A DNA stretch of 64,000 nucleotides, from contig JASAMV010002759.1 in the NCBI GenBank assembly GCA_030248065.1, positions 1-64,000 on the forward strand, in the 5' to 3' direction. The position numbers and the translations under genes are program-made. The DNA is from Rhynchonema sp. JSB1_4. Taxonomy: Eukaryota; Nematoda; Chromadorea; Monhysterida; Xyalidae. The notes beneath the pieces were generated by a model that was given only the letters and a program-made list of their open reading frames with translations, was not told where the DNA came from and did no database searches. Shown here piece after piece: positions 1-11,931 of the stretch; position 1 is the first letter of the stretch; every line of letters begins with the position of its first letter.

Positions 1-393
1 AAATACATGTTATATTTGTGTTCTCTTGCAAAACAAATGAATTTATGAGGCGGTAAGTCACCTCTTTCACCTCACCTAATATGGAAGGTTATTGCAAGAG
101 AAACTGCCATATTAACACAAGTTCTGGATTGTACAGTATGTTGTGAAATTGCCATTTCATCATGTATTATGTTAGAATTTTATTGATTGTAGTTCCAGAT
201 TAAGTTTGGATCAATGTACGATCAAAACAAGACGGGGAAGGCCGAGATATCATCAAACAGTTACACACAAAGTAAAAGAAACCCGCGATGTTTCCGTATC
301 TAAACATGACCAAGTGCCGCGGCGTCCAGCGCACTTTGCAGAATCGAGGTCTGAAAATGTGAAAAAGAAATGCTTAATGTTTCATGTTGCCAT

Positions 394-3300
394 TCAGCAA
401 ACCACACAGTTATTCACCTCATCATCGAAGTTTGCTTGTTGCATTTGCTCCCACTGTCGTCGATCGTAGGCCGTCAACGTGCCTGATCCGTCGTCAACCA
501 GCACCATCTGGGTAACGCAAAAATGTGACTTTGGGATTTAGCAAAATCTCAACAATAGTGCCATGCATTAAAGCACGACTGGTGTTGCTACGAACAAGTA
601 GTCAGTCACCCAGGCACACGTACATTTTGAGCATCCTCAGTTGTCAAGCCGAGTTTTGCCAATTGGTCAGGCGTTAGAGAAACTGATTCTTGATCGTCAG
701 CACCCAAAGGGGTCGAATCAGACAGTGGCACGTGTTGGTGGTGCTGAAACAACGTAAGCATTTTGTTGGCGTTGTGAGCTAGAGCACCACTATGTGTGTG
801 TGACGAACTGCGACGACCAACTATGCGTAGATAGTAACATTACAGGCGTCCTCGATGCCCAGCCTATCTAAAGCATAATGTCGACCCTACAGATGGGGAA
901 ACATCGAAAATTCATCCAACACAACAACAAGCACTAACGGTGGGATGTAGATTGTGCGTATCGAGTTGCACCACATTGTCAGCCAACACGCGCACACTGA
1001 AGTGTTCGGGCGCACGTCTGTGTGCCAACAGATTGTTGCGTGTTGTGAACTCGATCTCGCAACACTCCCATGTCACACGATTGGCTCGCACCATCACCTG
1101 ACGTTGTATTGGAAATTGGGAAGAATATGTAGCGCAGAATTTACCTGCTTGTCATGGCTAAAAGTACCATGGTATAATGGTGTGCGTATTACACGTAAAT
1201 TAAACACGGAGCAAATAGTTAAAAAACAGCACTAAAGTTGAAAAAAAGAAATTTTCAGATTCAAGACCAAAAAGTAGTCCACTGGTTATTTGCCGCACCG
1301 CAACTGAACCATTGTGACTGGGAGAATGTACTAAACGCAAGCGATTCAAACGAACCAAACTAAAATTTTGCTTGCATGCCGCAACACAAATGCCTACTTT
1401 GAGGAATAAACTCCAGTTGTACAGGAAACACCCAAATCACTGAAACTTTGAAGCTAACCTTGAAATTCGTGCCATACGAAGTCAACATGGGTGCTTCGAA
1501 CTGCAACGTACCGTGTGCACGTGACATGTGACGGACAAGTAGCGATGGACGGGAGATCATCAGACCACAAAGCTCGCATTTCGTCACCAGCATACCGTCT
1601 TCCAGCGCTGTGAATATGGAAGACAGTGTAGTGGTTGCGGGTGGGGGGAATTCCCCCCTGAGTGGCAGGTTTCTTGCAACCAGTTTTTTTCATTGGAGAG
1701 TGCTTCCTGGGACTGCTTGCTGGCTCATTGAAATTCTGCTGCCTCATTTGCCAAACTCTACTGGCCAACCAACCAGCTAACGCTGATTCATTGTTGGCAG
1801 CCATGTCAATGACATGTCCCAACTTGGCACTGCCCAGTAACATTGGGTCATTCGATGGTGTCACTTTTGTTCGATTGATGTACAGTCCATGACTGACATT
1901 TTTGTGCTGATTCAAGATCACCAGCGATGGGAACACCGCGCCGCACCATTTGCACACGTATCTGAACACGGACGTCGCATTCTGTTTGTATTTTTAACAA
2001 ACAACCACCGTAAGCACACAACAAACAAACAAACGCGACTCACTTTCGTTTTCTGGCGTGCATCAACTGGTTGTGGTCATACAATTTCCCTTCATCGGCA
2101 AACACCAGTTGGCAACATTGACATTTCACTTTGGCAATGTAGCTGGAAGACAAATGTTCAAAACTAGCGCCGATACTGTCAAAAAATAGCCATTCCACAA
2201 ACTCAGGTCCCATTTCGGCCAACAGTCGACTTTCGTACTCCCTATTCTTCTCATGTGCCTTGATGTGACTCGTGAATGCAGTCGGATGCGACAGGTTTAT
2301 GACCAAGTTGCAGATCTCACACGCACCGTACTCGTTCTTGCCGAACTCGTTCGATGACGTCATCAGGTTGGAAATGCTGAAGACGAAGCACAACAACATA
2401 TCGAGTGCCTTTGTAATGGTCCGGCTGCTTCTGCATTCAACACATGATCATGTTCTTGTGAGCTTGTCTGCTACGTAGGACACAGCCCCAGCAGTGCTGT
2501 GGTTGGGAAGGGGGGGGGGAGAGGGGTCCCCCAATGGTACCCTACCCCCGCCCCGATTTTTGCCCTAAAAATGCCCATTTTTTTCGTTAAAAAATTTCCA
2601 AATTTCGACCGAAAACCCTCAAAAGTGCAAAAAATCGCGCGCTACGCGCAATATATGTACTTTATAGCACATAAAAATAAGCACCCAAGAAAACTTGTAT
2701 GGTACCCTACCCGCCCCGAAAAATGTTCCCTCACCCTCTCCCCCCAAACCGGATTCCCCCGAGATTCCAGGAACACTACGACTACCCCCTATCCGCAGGC
2801 GCAATAGTCGATGTACAATTCGACTCGAGCGTTTGGATCGCGAAAGCGGACCTGGCCCCCAATATTCATTCACCCCCTATCCGCACGGATTTTTCCACCT
2901 ATGTACCCTATCGGCCCCGCCAAAGTAGTCACAGCACTGAGCCCCATTGAAAATCTTGGCGTGATTTATCAAACCCACATAACAGAGTTCGACCACATTC
3001 TTTCACATTCGCTACTTTTAGCGTTTTATTTTTGCTCTTGATTGTTTTATACGTCCTAAACAATGACGATATTGCCCCTTCTACTCCGACGACGAATATG
3101 AGGCTGAGGCATCGAAAAAACACTTCCCAGCCTAGTCTGTTCACTCGTTGCGTAGCGGCAACCGAAACGTGCGGCGAAGTCCTGTTTATGAACAGGGGTT
3201 GAAATAAACTGTCCCGAATCTTACAACAGAACAAAATGGAAATCCGCTAACTTTGTCTGATATTCATGCTCATTAGTGACTCCCTGAGCTGAACTAGTGC

Positions 3301-5228
3301 TGGCCTGAATATCATTATCCGGGTCCCCAACAAGCACGACGTCACCCGACGGTGTTTTGCGATAGACGCTACTCGATTCCGGACTCTGAGTGGCTGGTCC
3401 CTTGTCTGGGTCTTCTCGGTGTTTTAGTTTCATGTCGTTAGCTTGTAGCTCGGGCATTTTTTTCACTGAAAAAACAGGTTTGGACTAACAGAAAAATAAT
3501 TCGTGCATCCATGAAAACAACGCTTTGAGTAAACGATTGATTTGGGCGAGACATTGCCATTTTATAACAAACATTGCACTTCTATCGAATGCGGTGGTGT
3601 CGTTAAGATGAATGAAAAAATGAGCGCTTTTATCCATCAAGCAGCGATTTCCGTCAATTCCTGAATTTTTCATTTCCCAACGACACCGCTGTGCGAAATT
3701 GTCATTTGTGTGTAAACACGAGTGCAGTGGTGTAGTTCGGGGGGGGGGGGGGTGTGGAAAATCGGCCGGGTATGGGGTATAGAAAATTTTTCACTTTTGG
3801 AACAAGCACCCCTAGACTTTCTGACCCATCGAAGTACCAACAGTGACAATTTTTTGCATAAAAATGTCAAAAATTGCTTGCTCCCGCAAGAGAACCCTGT
3901 TTTTATGCACCGTTTAGACCAATTTTTGGGACTTTTTGGGGACATTTCTTCAGAAACCCCACCCTGGGTATGGGAAATTTTTGGAGAAACTCCCTAGTCC
4001 CTGGTATGGGAAATCTTTGATTTTTGGTGGTATATATGGGAAATTTGCAAAAAAACTGGGCTGGGTATGGGAAGTTTCGATTTCTCAACGACACCGCTGC
4101 ACGAGTGTAAATGTGACAATCAAACATAACATTAGGTCACGAACGTTTCTGTCTGGCCCTGATCCTTGCGGCGCGTATTCTCGATTTCGATTCATCCGCC
4201 GATCGTCTGAATGCATCCAGTGTGCTTTGTTGTTGCTGCTGTCTGATCTCATCATTCACCCCGCGCATATAATCCACCCAATCAACACTTGGATGACTAA
4301 CGGTGACGTGACGTCGAAGATTGTGCTCTGCGCGGTATGCCCGATCGCACATGTGACACGCGTATTTGAGTGCAGCAGCTGCAATGCGAACATTGGGGCT
4401 GTGCGCCTTCACAGTGATGCGAATCCTTGCTTGATTCCAGTTTAACATCGCTTGGTTCACATATCCTTTTACCGTTGCTTCGCACAAAAAACATTTATCC
4501 GAAAGCTCGGCGAACAGAAAGCCGTCTGTAATCCAACAAGCACGACAAGGTTTTGGTAGAAAGCAGAAATCCTTTCAGAAACCAGAAGCACGCCACCCAA
4601 AAATGACATGTACGATGTACGCAACATTCTTCTCACCAGCAGGGACAAACTGATCCAACACGCGATCCTGTTGTCGTGAAACATCACTGGTTGACGGTTG
4701 ATCGGATAGTGCGCGCAGATGCGACGAGTTCACTGTTGATGTTTCAGGAGGCCCATCATTTGACAGCATTAGTACTGCTGGTTTGCGCACAGGGGGTTGT
4801 TTGGCAGACGTTTGCTGATTGGAAATCGAAGTAGGCGGCTGAGGTAGATAAACACAATTGGTTGGCAGCAGTTCGGGTGACGGCTGATCTCGATATTGAT
4901 CAATAGAATCTCCATTAGTCATGTCATTGCTGTCATCACGACGACAGTATCGGACACGTTTCCGAGCGGGTACGTCTCGTTCAGGGGCCTGCGTCGTGCA
5001 CAAACGTTTGGTACTGTGATCCAGTTCGTGGTTGTTCTCGTTCTCTGGTGTGATGAGATTGAGGACACTGCCAATCGCACAATCATCATCATCATTATTG
5101 TCAATGCCATTTTCAACCATCTGGCTTGTAGGCATGATTGGCTCAACGACCACCTTTGCAGCACTGCCGACATTCACATCACTACCAGCCACAGCATTGC
5201 TGCGACGAGGTGATCGTCGAGTGTTCAT
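394..5228 (-). CDS. C2H2 zinc-finger protein, nine exons, about 780 aa
   Basis: Exons (minus strand) read 5228-4637, 4525-4145, 3465-3252, 2376-2044, 1961-1681, 1607-1459, 1097-939, 743-624 and 507-394 (stop TGA). Every junction is in phase, summing to 781 codons. Exon 1 is a low-complexity acidic and Ser/Pro/Gln-rich region with a basic run (ARKRVRYCRR) that could be a nuclear signal. Zinc-finger-like pairs follow: CFLC and CHMC...HNLRRHVTVSH in exon 2, CEIC...HIKAH and CQCC...HNQLMH in exon 4, CKWC...HKNVSH in exon 5, CELC...HMSRAH in exon 6, and a degenerate WECC...HRRAPEH in exon 7. The C-terminus is acidic and ends NNCVVC. A nucleic-acid-binding nuclear protein is the likely role; I do not recognise a specific orthologue. 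Introns 2 and 3 each carry a hAT-type MITE. Several donors are GTTAG or GTTCG. The start codon is the first ATG of exon 1; an upstream exon cannot be excluded. Confidence 0.72.
2492..2939. mobile_element. hAT-type MITE, family A, copy 1
   Basis: The element begins CAGTGCTGTGGTT and ends with the inverse, AGTCACAGCACTG. Flanks are AGCCCCAG on the left and AGCCCCAT on the right, a 7-of-8 match to an 8-bp target-site duplication. It lies in intron 3 of the zinc-finger gene. The interior repeats CCTACCCGCCCCG boxes and holds a GC hairpin at 2636-2649. No transposase reading frame is present. Confidence 0.8.
3725..4099. mobile_element. hAT-type MITE, family B, copy 1
   Basis: The element starts CAGTGGTGTAGTTCGG and ends TCAACGACACCGCTG. 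It is flanked by an exact 8-bp duplication, CACGAGTG (3717-3724 and 4100-4107). It sits in intron 2 of the zinc-finger gene. A lone copy of the same terminal sequence (CAACGACACCGCTG, about 3678-3691) lies just upstream and may be the scar of another copy. The interior has repeats of GGGTATGGGAAAT type. Confidence 0.82.
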
Positions 5229-6914
5229 TGTGCGACGACGTTGGAGTCGACTGCAAACACAAACGAAAGACTCCTGTTTTTTCCTCAGCACTATCCTTCA
5301 ACTGCAATACTTGCCCAAAAAGGCCTTTACGAAGGCTTTCAAAGCTGAAAAAAGCTTCGTGACCAATCGAGTCGGGTCGGTGATTATTGCATTTGCACCA
5401 CTGGTGTAGCTGGGGGAGGGGGAGTGGGGGAGCCCCCCTAGGTAGGTAGGTTGACGCTCCATCCTGGTACACTGTGCCAAACATCGGGGGGATACCTACT
5501 GTACCAGGCGAGGGGGGATACCTACTGTACTGGGGGCTACCCCCCTCCCAAACCCCCCCCCCCTACCTCCAACACTGCACCCGACACCTACACTTTTTTG
5601 GCACCCGACACCCGACATCTCTCTAACCCTACCTCCCACACATGGGCCTGCCACTACACTGGTTGCAAGATACCCCTGGGATCCGAAAAAAGGGTGTTTT
5701 TTGCATGCTTTTTTTCTGCAAAATTGGCCGAAAAAATGGAACTTTTTTGCATTCTGGCCGAAAATTTGCCCCAAACAGCCATTATATGGAGGTTTGCGCG
5801 CGGAGCGCGCGATTTTTGGGGTTTTGAGGTCGAAAAACACCCATTTTTGCCTATAAAAACCATAAATTGATGGTTGCAAGGTACCTACCTACCGTAAAAA
5901 CCTAAATAGAAGGGGGGCTCTATTAACTCACTGACCCCATTTTGGGGGGCTCTATTCCGGGGGGGGCTTCTATTAATTCACTGACCCGAACCTGAAAAAT
6001 TGTTCCCAGAAATACCCCCAAAAACCCCTAAAATGGGGTTTGAAAGGATGTTTTTTCACTTGTAATCGCATTTACTCGTGTCTAATCGTCAATAAGAGGC
6101 GTATTAGGTGCTCTGAATGAACAACAAACGTGCATAAATGTACCTGTGCACCACTATCAAGCCTTAATACACTACTGTATAGGGGATGTTACTTAGGGGG
6201 CTCTATTTCGGGGGGCTCTATTAATTCCCTGACCCCTTTTTGGGGGGGGGGGCTGTATTACGGGGGGTACCCGGGCCGGGCCGCGATTTTGGAGTTGGTC
6301 GACCGGGCCGGAGATTTGGGGGACCGGGCCGGGCCGGGCCGGCCCGGTATCCCTAAATTTGAACGAAATTACCATTTTTTGAACCAAAATTTTCAAAATT
6401 TTTGCGCTTCGCGCAATAACATTTCCTAGTTCTTGATCTTTTCAGTCATCGTTTTGAAGAAAGAAGCAGTAGCTACCCATACCCAGGCCTTTGCTTTGCA
6501 GCAATCAACCTACTCCTACTGCACCACCAAAAAAGCCTGCCTGCAATCAACCTACCTACTGTAGTACTACCGACCGGCCGAGCTGGGGGGAGTCGTCCGG
6601 GAACAAAATTTTATGTCTACATATTGATGAGAATGTACTCTTAAGCGCTAATTTCGCGCGTCACGCGCGATTTTTCGCCTATATGGAGTGAAAAATACCG
6701 ATTTTAAACCATTTTGAGCCAAAAATTATACCATACCTACTACACTACACTACTGTACCAACCAGAGACCGCAATCGGGCCGGCCCGAGGTCGGGCCGGG
6801 CCGGGCCGGGCCGCGATTTTGGGCTTTTGGCTCGGGCTGGGCCAGTACCAGGATGGCGCGTCATCTACCTTACCTACCTACCTACTGTACCTAGGGGGGA
6901 CCCCCACCCCCCAG

Positions 6915-7758
6915 CAGTGCTGTGGCTACTTTTGCGGGGCGGGTAGGGTACATTGGTGGAAAAAATCGGGGCGGGTAGGGGGGTAGTGTACCTGGGATTT
7001 TGGGGGGGGGGGGGAAATCCGGTTTGGGGGGGGAAGATTTTTCGGGGCGGGTAGGGTACAACACAAGTTTTTTCGGGTGCCTGTTTTTATGTACTAAAAA
7101 GTGCATATATCGCGCGCAGCGCGAGATTTTTTGCACTTTTCAGGGTTTTCGGTCGAAATTTGGGCATTTTTGACCGAAAAATGGGCATTTTGGGGATAAA
7201 AATCGGGGCGGGTAGGGTACCAGAGCGGGGCGGGTACGGGGATAGGGTACCAGAGCGGGGTGGGTTGGGGGTAGTGTACCAGGCCGGGGCGGGTACCGTA
7301 TTGTCGGAAATAGAACCCGGGGGGTCTATTTTTTCACTGGGGTCATTTTGGGGGGGTTCAATTTATGGGGGGGGTCAATTATTGGGGGGGTTATATTTTT
7401 CATTTGGCCCCCCGACGAAAAAAAATCATTATTAATAATGCCCTTAAAAATGGCTTGTTTTCGGTATTTTCTACCTTTAACAGCGTCGATTATGCTTAAA
7501 AAGCTGTGTTCTGTTCTGTACGCAAGCTTAAACAACGTTTGACACAACAACACAGTCCTACCATACCACTAATCTGTGGTACGGTGAAGGTTGGGGGTGG
7601 GGTTCTATTAATGGGGGGGTCAATTAATGGGGGGGTTCTATTTTTGATTTCGAGCCATTTAGGGGGCTCAATTAATGGGGGGGGTCAATTAATGGGGGGG
7701 TTCTATTTCCGACAATACGGTAGGGTACCATTGGGGGGACCCCCCAGCCACAGCACTG
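6915..7758. mobile_element. hAT-type MITE, family A, copy 2, with an internal insertion
   Basis: Termini are CAGTGCTGTGGCT and AGCCACAGCACTG. Both flanks are CCCCCCAG, an exact 8-bp duplication (6907-6914, 7759-7766), although the low-complexity context weakens this evidence somewhat. The copy is about twice the length of others in the family because a second element occupies 7294-7722. The hairpin of this copy is at 7111-7125. Confidence 0.78.
7294..7722. mobile_element. TA-flanked inverted-repeat element (Tc1/mariner-like MITE?)
   Basis: Inverted ends CCGTATTGTCGGAAATAGAA and TTCTATTTCCGACAATACGG are each bordered by TA, as expected for a Tc1/mariner insertion. The element lies inside family A copy 2. 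Related ends occur near 15641 and in the 43.87-43.95 kb stretch. The interior consists of short GGGGGGTCAATTAAT-like repeats without coding potential. The superfamily call is an inference from TA flanks only. Confidence 0.6.
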
Positions 7759-8663
7759 CCCCCCAGCGACCATTGGTATTGTCTATCTGGCGACTTTTTC
7801 ATGGAAAACAATGAATTTTCAACAAAAAAAAACAGATTCAAACATCGCAAAAATTATGACAAAAATTGGGTTAAAATCTGAGCCAAAAATTCGGGTCGGG
7901 CCGGGCCGGGCCGGCCAAACCCGGCCCGATTGCGACCTCTGGTACCAACCGGGGCGGCGACTTACGTACTGCATCAGGATGGCGCGTCAATCTACCTACC
8001 TACCACCTACCTACCTACCCTTCCCCCCAGCTGTACCAACCAGTGAAAACAAGTACCTATTCTGCAGAAAATTTTCGAATTTTTTTCAGTTTTTTGGCCT
8101 TTTTTAGTTTTCAGCCCTTGAAAATTGGCTGACCGGGCCGGGCCGACCTCAAGCCAAAACGGGCCGGGCCGGGCCGACCTGCAGCCCTCCACCGGGCCGG
8201 GCCGGACTTTTCGCCGACCGGGCCGGGCCGACTTTACCCGGCCCGTTTCCGATCTCTGGTTTTTACGGTAGGTTTTTACGGTATGCCGTAAATTTCTTTT
8301 TCAAACCTTTTTCCAAGACCGTGTTGCCGTTGTGGAGGAGAAATCTCAATATGAACTGGTTGATGAGACACTTTGGTTGGCGGCACGCACTCATAACAGG
8401 CATGTTTAATTTTAGCTGTCCTTTAGATCTGTATTTCGGATACCAACAAAGTAACTCGCATTCAGCGAGCTAAGTGCCACGCCGCTTTATGTGTTCAGTT
8501 CACCGGGGGCGGTTTGCTTGCATATCTGTGCTGAGTAAAGAAGCAGATATAAAAGCAGCGAACTTTCTTAATCTTCTTCATTCTTCGAACTTAATCTCGA
8601 CGTTCATCGCGACTTTCAACAGCTTTATCTCTTCGCCAACCAACGCAAATCCATCCAGCCATC

Positions 8664-9669
8664 ATGTCTGCCCAGATGCCCGCAATTCCGAAGCCATCAA
8701 TGTTGGTGCTGCTGATGCTGCCCCTGCTCGCATCGTTGATCCGAAGTTGGTTCAGACTCAGAGCAAGTCTTTTATTTCTCGCATTTGCTGATGCAGTATT
8801 GGGCAAGAAGCTAATAATAACAATATGATACATCCATCTTTTATTAGCATCAAAGGCTTCCTCCGATGAGGACTCGTGCACTGCAGTTGGCGTGTACGTG
8901 CTGATCGCAATAATGCTCGGTCTTGTCTTGAGGTTATCATCTTTTGTAGTAGCACACGCATCTAACAACGCATTTCTTCAGATGCTTGCAGGCAGTGACA
9001 CTGGTGTGCGTACCAGTGATCTACATACTGTGGAAAAACAAACGGGATGAACGTCGACGTGCCCAAAGGCGTCGTGAGCGTCTGGCGCGTGGCGAATCTG
9101 ATTACGATGACGTTGGTGTTTCATTCGTGCTTTGGCGATGTTAACTTCAAAGCTAAATTAACAATAATACTTCAGCGATCCAAAACAAGGAGCCGATTTC
9201 GAAGGGCGTTCTGTTTCCGGGGCAAGGCCGGTGACCGCGACCGCGACCGTGGCCGCGATGGAGACGGCGGTGCAGGCGGCGGCCCCGGCGGCAGTCGTGT
9301 TGGAACGGCAATTCCGCCTGATGAAGGTAATTTATATGTTCAGCTTCGCACCTATTGAGGCGTCATGCCGTAGGTTTTTATTTGAAGCGCATGTTTCAGA
9401 GGGAAAATCGCAGCAAAAGCCGCAAAGTCGTATCACCAGTTGGTTCAGACGTGGCGGAGGAACACAACGTATGACAGATTCACAAATGGGTTAGCAACAT
9501 TCACTTGTGCCTGAGCCTGAGTTAGTTTCGAATAACACATTCTCATATGCTGAGTATTTGCACTTCAGCGGCTGCTGGGGCGGGTGGAGGACCAGCAGGG
9601 GCGGGTGGTGCTGACGCCGGCATGGCACAGAAAGGTGGAGCTGCGTATAGTCCAGCCACCAGCTCATGA
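8664..9669 (+). CDS. Small single-pass membrane protein with basic, Gly-rich tail
   Basis: Exons 8664-8701, 8982-9111, 9176-9326, 9400-9489 and 9569-9669 join in phase to 170 codons (169 aa). After a short N-terminus comes one hydrophobic segment (AVTLVCVPVIYILW), then a strongly basic stretch (KRDERRRAQRRRERLARG), Asp/Arg/Gly-rich repeats, and an Ala/Gly-rich end. The order suggests a signal-anchor protein with a cytosolic basic tail. I do not recognise the family and give no function. Introns 1 and 2 both use GTTGGT donors. The last codons and the stop TGA fall in a sequence repeated near 10205-10265 (inverted) and 50655-50760. The start ATG is chosen because exon 1 then ends in the right phase; a longer frame from the same ATG would give a hydrophobic 54-residue protein without splicing. 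Confidence 0.5.
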
Positions 9670-9760
9670 GACGACTTTTTTTAAAGCTTACTTGGCCGCA
9701 TTCAAAAATGCTCCAGATACACGTGTTTTCGCAAACAAAAGAAAGAGATTGGCTGAGGGA
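9646..9760 (+). repeat. Dispersed repeat supplying the end of the preceding gene
   Basis: GTATAGTCCAGCCAC and the following bases (CTCATGAGACGA, AAAGCTTACTTGG, GTTTTCGCAAACAAAAGAAA) recur at 50655-50760 on the same strand. The reverse complement of its first part lies at 10205-10265. A more distal part (GCTGGCTGACCTCAATTTGT) matches the complement of about 46990-47085 in an intron of the SMYD4-like gene. Confidence 0.7.
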
Positions 9761-10017
9761 GATGATGACAAGTTCCAGCTGGCTGACCTCAATTTGTTGC
9801 GTGCTTACGCGAACAGCAGCGATGTTCAGCACACAAATGTTTTGGGAGTCAAAAGGGAATTTACGCACCGAGTGGAGAGCGTGTTTTTAAAAAATACGTG
9901 CGTTTCTCTTTCTTTCATTTCCGAAATACGTAAGATTGACTAATTTTACGGAAATCCACCCGTTTTGTGTGTGCTTAAGCATAGTCCCATACTTAAGGTT
10001 TAGGCTTCTATTTCAAG

Positions 10018-10063
10018 CTTAGGCTTAGGCTTAGGCTTGCGGTTACGCTTAGGCTTAGGCTTG
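10018..10063 (+). repeat. Interstitial TTAGGC-type repeats
   Basis: Five or more copies of TTAGGC occur with small interruptions. The downstream sequence (TTTCCGTATAATTAGTCGCTCG at about 10146-10167, recognised by its start TTTCCGTATAATTAGTCGC) also follows the TTAGGC run at 42998-43027. This points to a dispersed repeat that carries TTAGGC, rather than a true telomere scar. Confidence 0.6.
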
Positions 10064-10239
10064 GCACCAGCCTGAATCAAATAAAACACACAGCCACGGC
10101 GAAAAACGGCTGTATCTTTCGTGGACGCGCGCTCGGTCGGGTGGATTTCCGTATAATTAGTCGCTCGTGAAATACGTGGAACCAGAACATTGTTGGATCC
10201 GCACAAGCCAATTTCAAAAAAAAGTCGTCTCATGAGTTC

Positions 10240-11336
10240 GTGGCTGGACTATACTCGGCCTATGTACCCGGTGTACCCGGTGCTGGAGAAGAAGCTGGCG
10301 GACCCGGAGGTGGCGGCGGTGGAACCGGAGGTGGTGCCGGTGGAACCGGAGGTGGTGTTGGAGGAGCCGGTGGAGGAGGTTCGTTAAATTGCAAAATGGC
10401 GTTAAAGGGGGCCTTTCGCATTTCAAACCGTCTTCAAACTTTGCACGCATTTGAATATTGTTCAGGGCGTTATTAAACTCTCACGCACCAAGAACCCAAT
10501 CTGCAGCATGCGACCAGGAGATGCACTTTAAGAAGAACATCCAGGAACAAAGTGTGCCGCGGACCAGCCCAATTTATACCTGCGCATTCAGGCAAACTGC
10601 TTGATCAAAAAGGTGTCAAGGCGAATGAATGTTTCGCATGAAACGTGCAACACCACTAACTATGGAATTTCGCTTTTCTTTATATTTCGAATTTCAACGA
10701 ATTGTTCCAGCGCGACAAGCAGACCATGAAACATTTAGCAGCCACGCATGAACAATTCGTTGCAATTCGAAATAAAAAGAAAAGCGAAATTCTATAATGA
10801 GGCAGGGGCAAATATCGTGCGAAACATTCTGCGCCTTGACCGCCCTTGTCATCAGGCGAGTTGCCTGAATGCGCAGGCAGAAATTGGGCTGGTCCACATT
10901 TGATTTTGTTCGCGGATGTTCCTCTTGAATGGCATCTCCTGGTCGCATGCTGAACGTTAGACCTCCGGGTGTTTGACTTTTATGACGCCTTGACCACTGT
11001 CTAAACACATGCGAAGTTTGAACGGGGTTTGAAATGCGAAAGGCCCCCTTTAAAAACTCCAGTTTTTTAACAATACAGTTTTCAGGAGCAGGAGAAGGAG
11101 AAGGAGAAGAGGTCGGCTACGTTGGTGCAGGTGGAGGAGGAGGGGGCGGTGGCGGAAGAAGCGGCATGGGAGGAGGCGGTGGCGGAAGAAGCGGAATCGG
11201 CGGTGGCGGCGGAAGAAGCGGCAGGGGTGGTGGAGCATCAGCCGCAAGCACCGGCAGCACCGGCGTTCCCGGGGGACCAGCTCAAAAAGGCGGTGCCGTA
11301 CACTCGCACTGGATACCCCAGCGTGGCTCATTGTGA
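10240..11336 (+). CDS. Gly-rich protein, two visible exons (5' end unresolved)
   Basis: A frame from about 10240 to 10378 encodes GVPGAGEEAGGPGGGG-like sequence and ends at a GTTCGT donor. The next exon opens after TTTTCAG at 11085 and runs to TGA at 11334-11336; the join is in phase 1. The second exon encodes (GGGGGGRSG)n repeats, then GPAQKGGA. That motif resembles the AQKGGA end of the gene at 8664-9669, suggesting a duplicated Gly-rich 3' exon. The intron (10379-11084) is almost filled by a large inverted repeat. No start codon was found. The first exon overlaps an inverted copy of the dispersed repeat. It could be a secreted or structural Gly-rich protein, or a pseudogene. Confidence 0.38.
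10402..11053. mobile_element. 650-bp imperfect inverted repeat (foldback-like element)
   Basis: The left arm (about 10402-10715) and right arm (about 10740-11053) are reverse complements with scattered differences. Outer ends read TTAAAGGGGGCCTTTCGCA and its inverse TGCGAAAGGCCCCCTTTAA. GCATGCGACCAGGAGATG and ATTTCGCTTTTCTTT recur inverted in the interior. The spacer near 10720 is only tens of bases, so the transcript could form a long hairpin inside the intron of the Gly-rich gene. No coding capacity was seen. Confidence 0.85.
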
Positions 11337-11930
11337 ATTTTACAACAAAGTAACGCAAACGTTCATTGCTCAATTTTTTGCATTTATGGTGTAAATTACG
11401 GTCCCACAATTTCGCAACCAAATGAGAACCGCAGCTAATGTCTACAAAAATTGAGCGTGACCGACGACAAATATTTCACAAACATCCAACATTATGGGCA
11501 CCCACCGATCATGTAAATGGCCAGCTGTTGAGTAGTTCTAATACAGCAAACATCTAACCGCCAAGAATATAATACTCACCTGCTGGACATGACAAAATGC
11601 AGAAAAGGCTGGATACTCAAATGCGAAATTCTTTGTCAGGGCTTGTGTGAAAAAATACTGATTATGCCTCCGATAAACAGCTGATGGAGTTCTGTTGCCT
11701 GTAAGATCTGGTTCAACCGTGCGCAGGCCGTTTTGACCAAATGTGTGTGCACGTGGGTGCAGGGAAAAGAGGTAAACCATAAAAGTGGTCTCAAAAACAA
11801 CATTACTGGTCCTACAGTGCTTGATAGACAACATGTCCGTCGTTCGTTGGCAGCACAATTAGAATGGCCCAAATTCTCGAAATGCGCAACCGTATATTCG
11901 ACGTATCTTATGCTCTCTGCCTCAGCGCGT
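11337..11930. other. No supported gene
   Basis: The stretch holds only short frames with unremarkable composition and no recognised motif. Confidence 0.5.
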
Positions 11931-11931
11931 A

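Larger units (their letters stand above)
5396..8280. mobile_element. Transposon mosaic 1: nested and truncated short elements
   Basis: No host gene is visible here. Recognisable pieces, in order, are: an end of H type (CTGGTGTAGCTGGGGG, near 5399); an E fragment ending CCTCCAACACTG (about 5573); a K-type block of GTCGGGTGTCGGG repeats; a piece shared with 63.5-63.8 kb (GGTTGCAAGGTACC and a GCGCGC-GGA-GCGCGC hairpin at 5796-5810); and GGCCGGGCC-rich pieces at about 6280-6360, 6760-6840, 7890-7940 and 8125-8260. Further hairpins lie at 6404-6414 and 6655-6669. Open frames here are products of low complexity, not genes. Confidence 0.75.
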
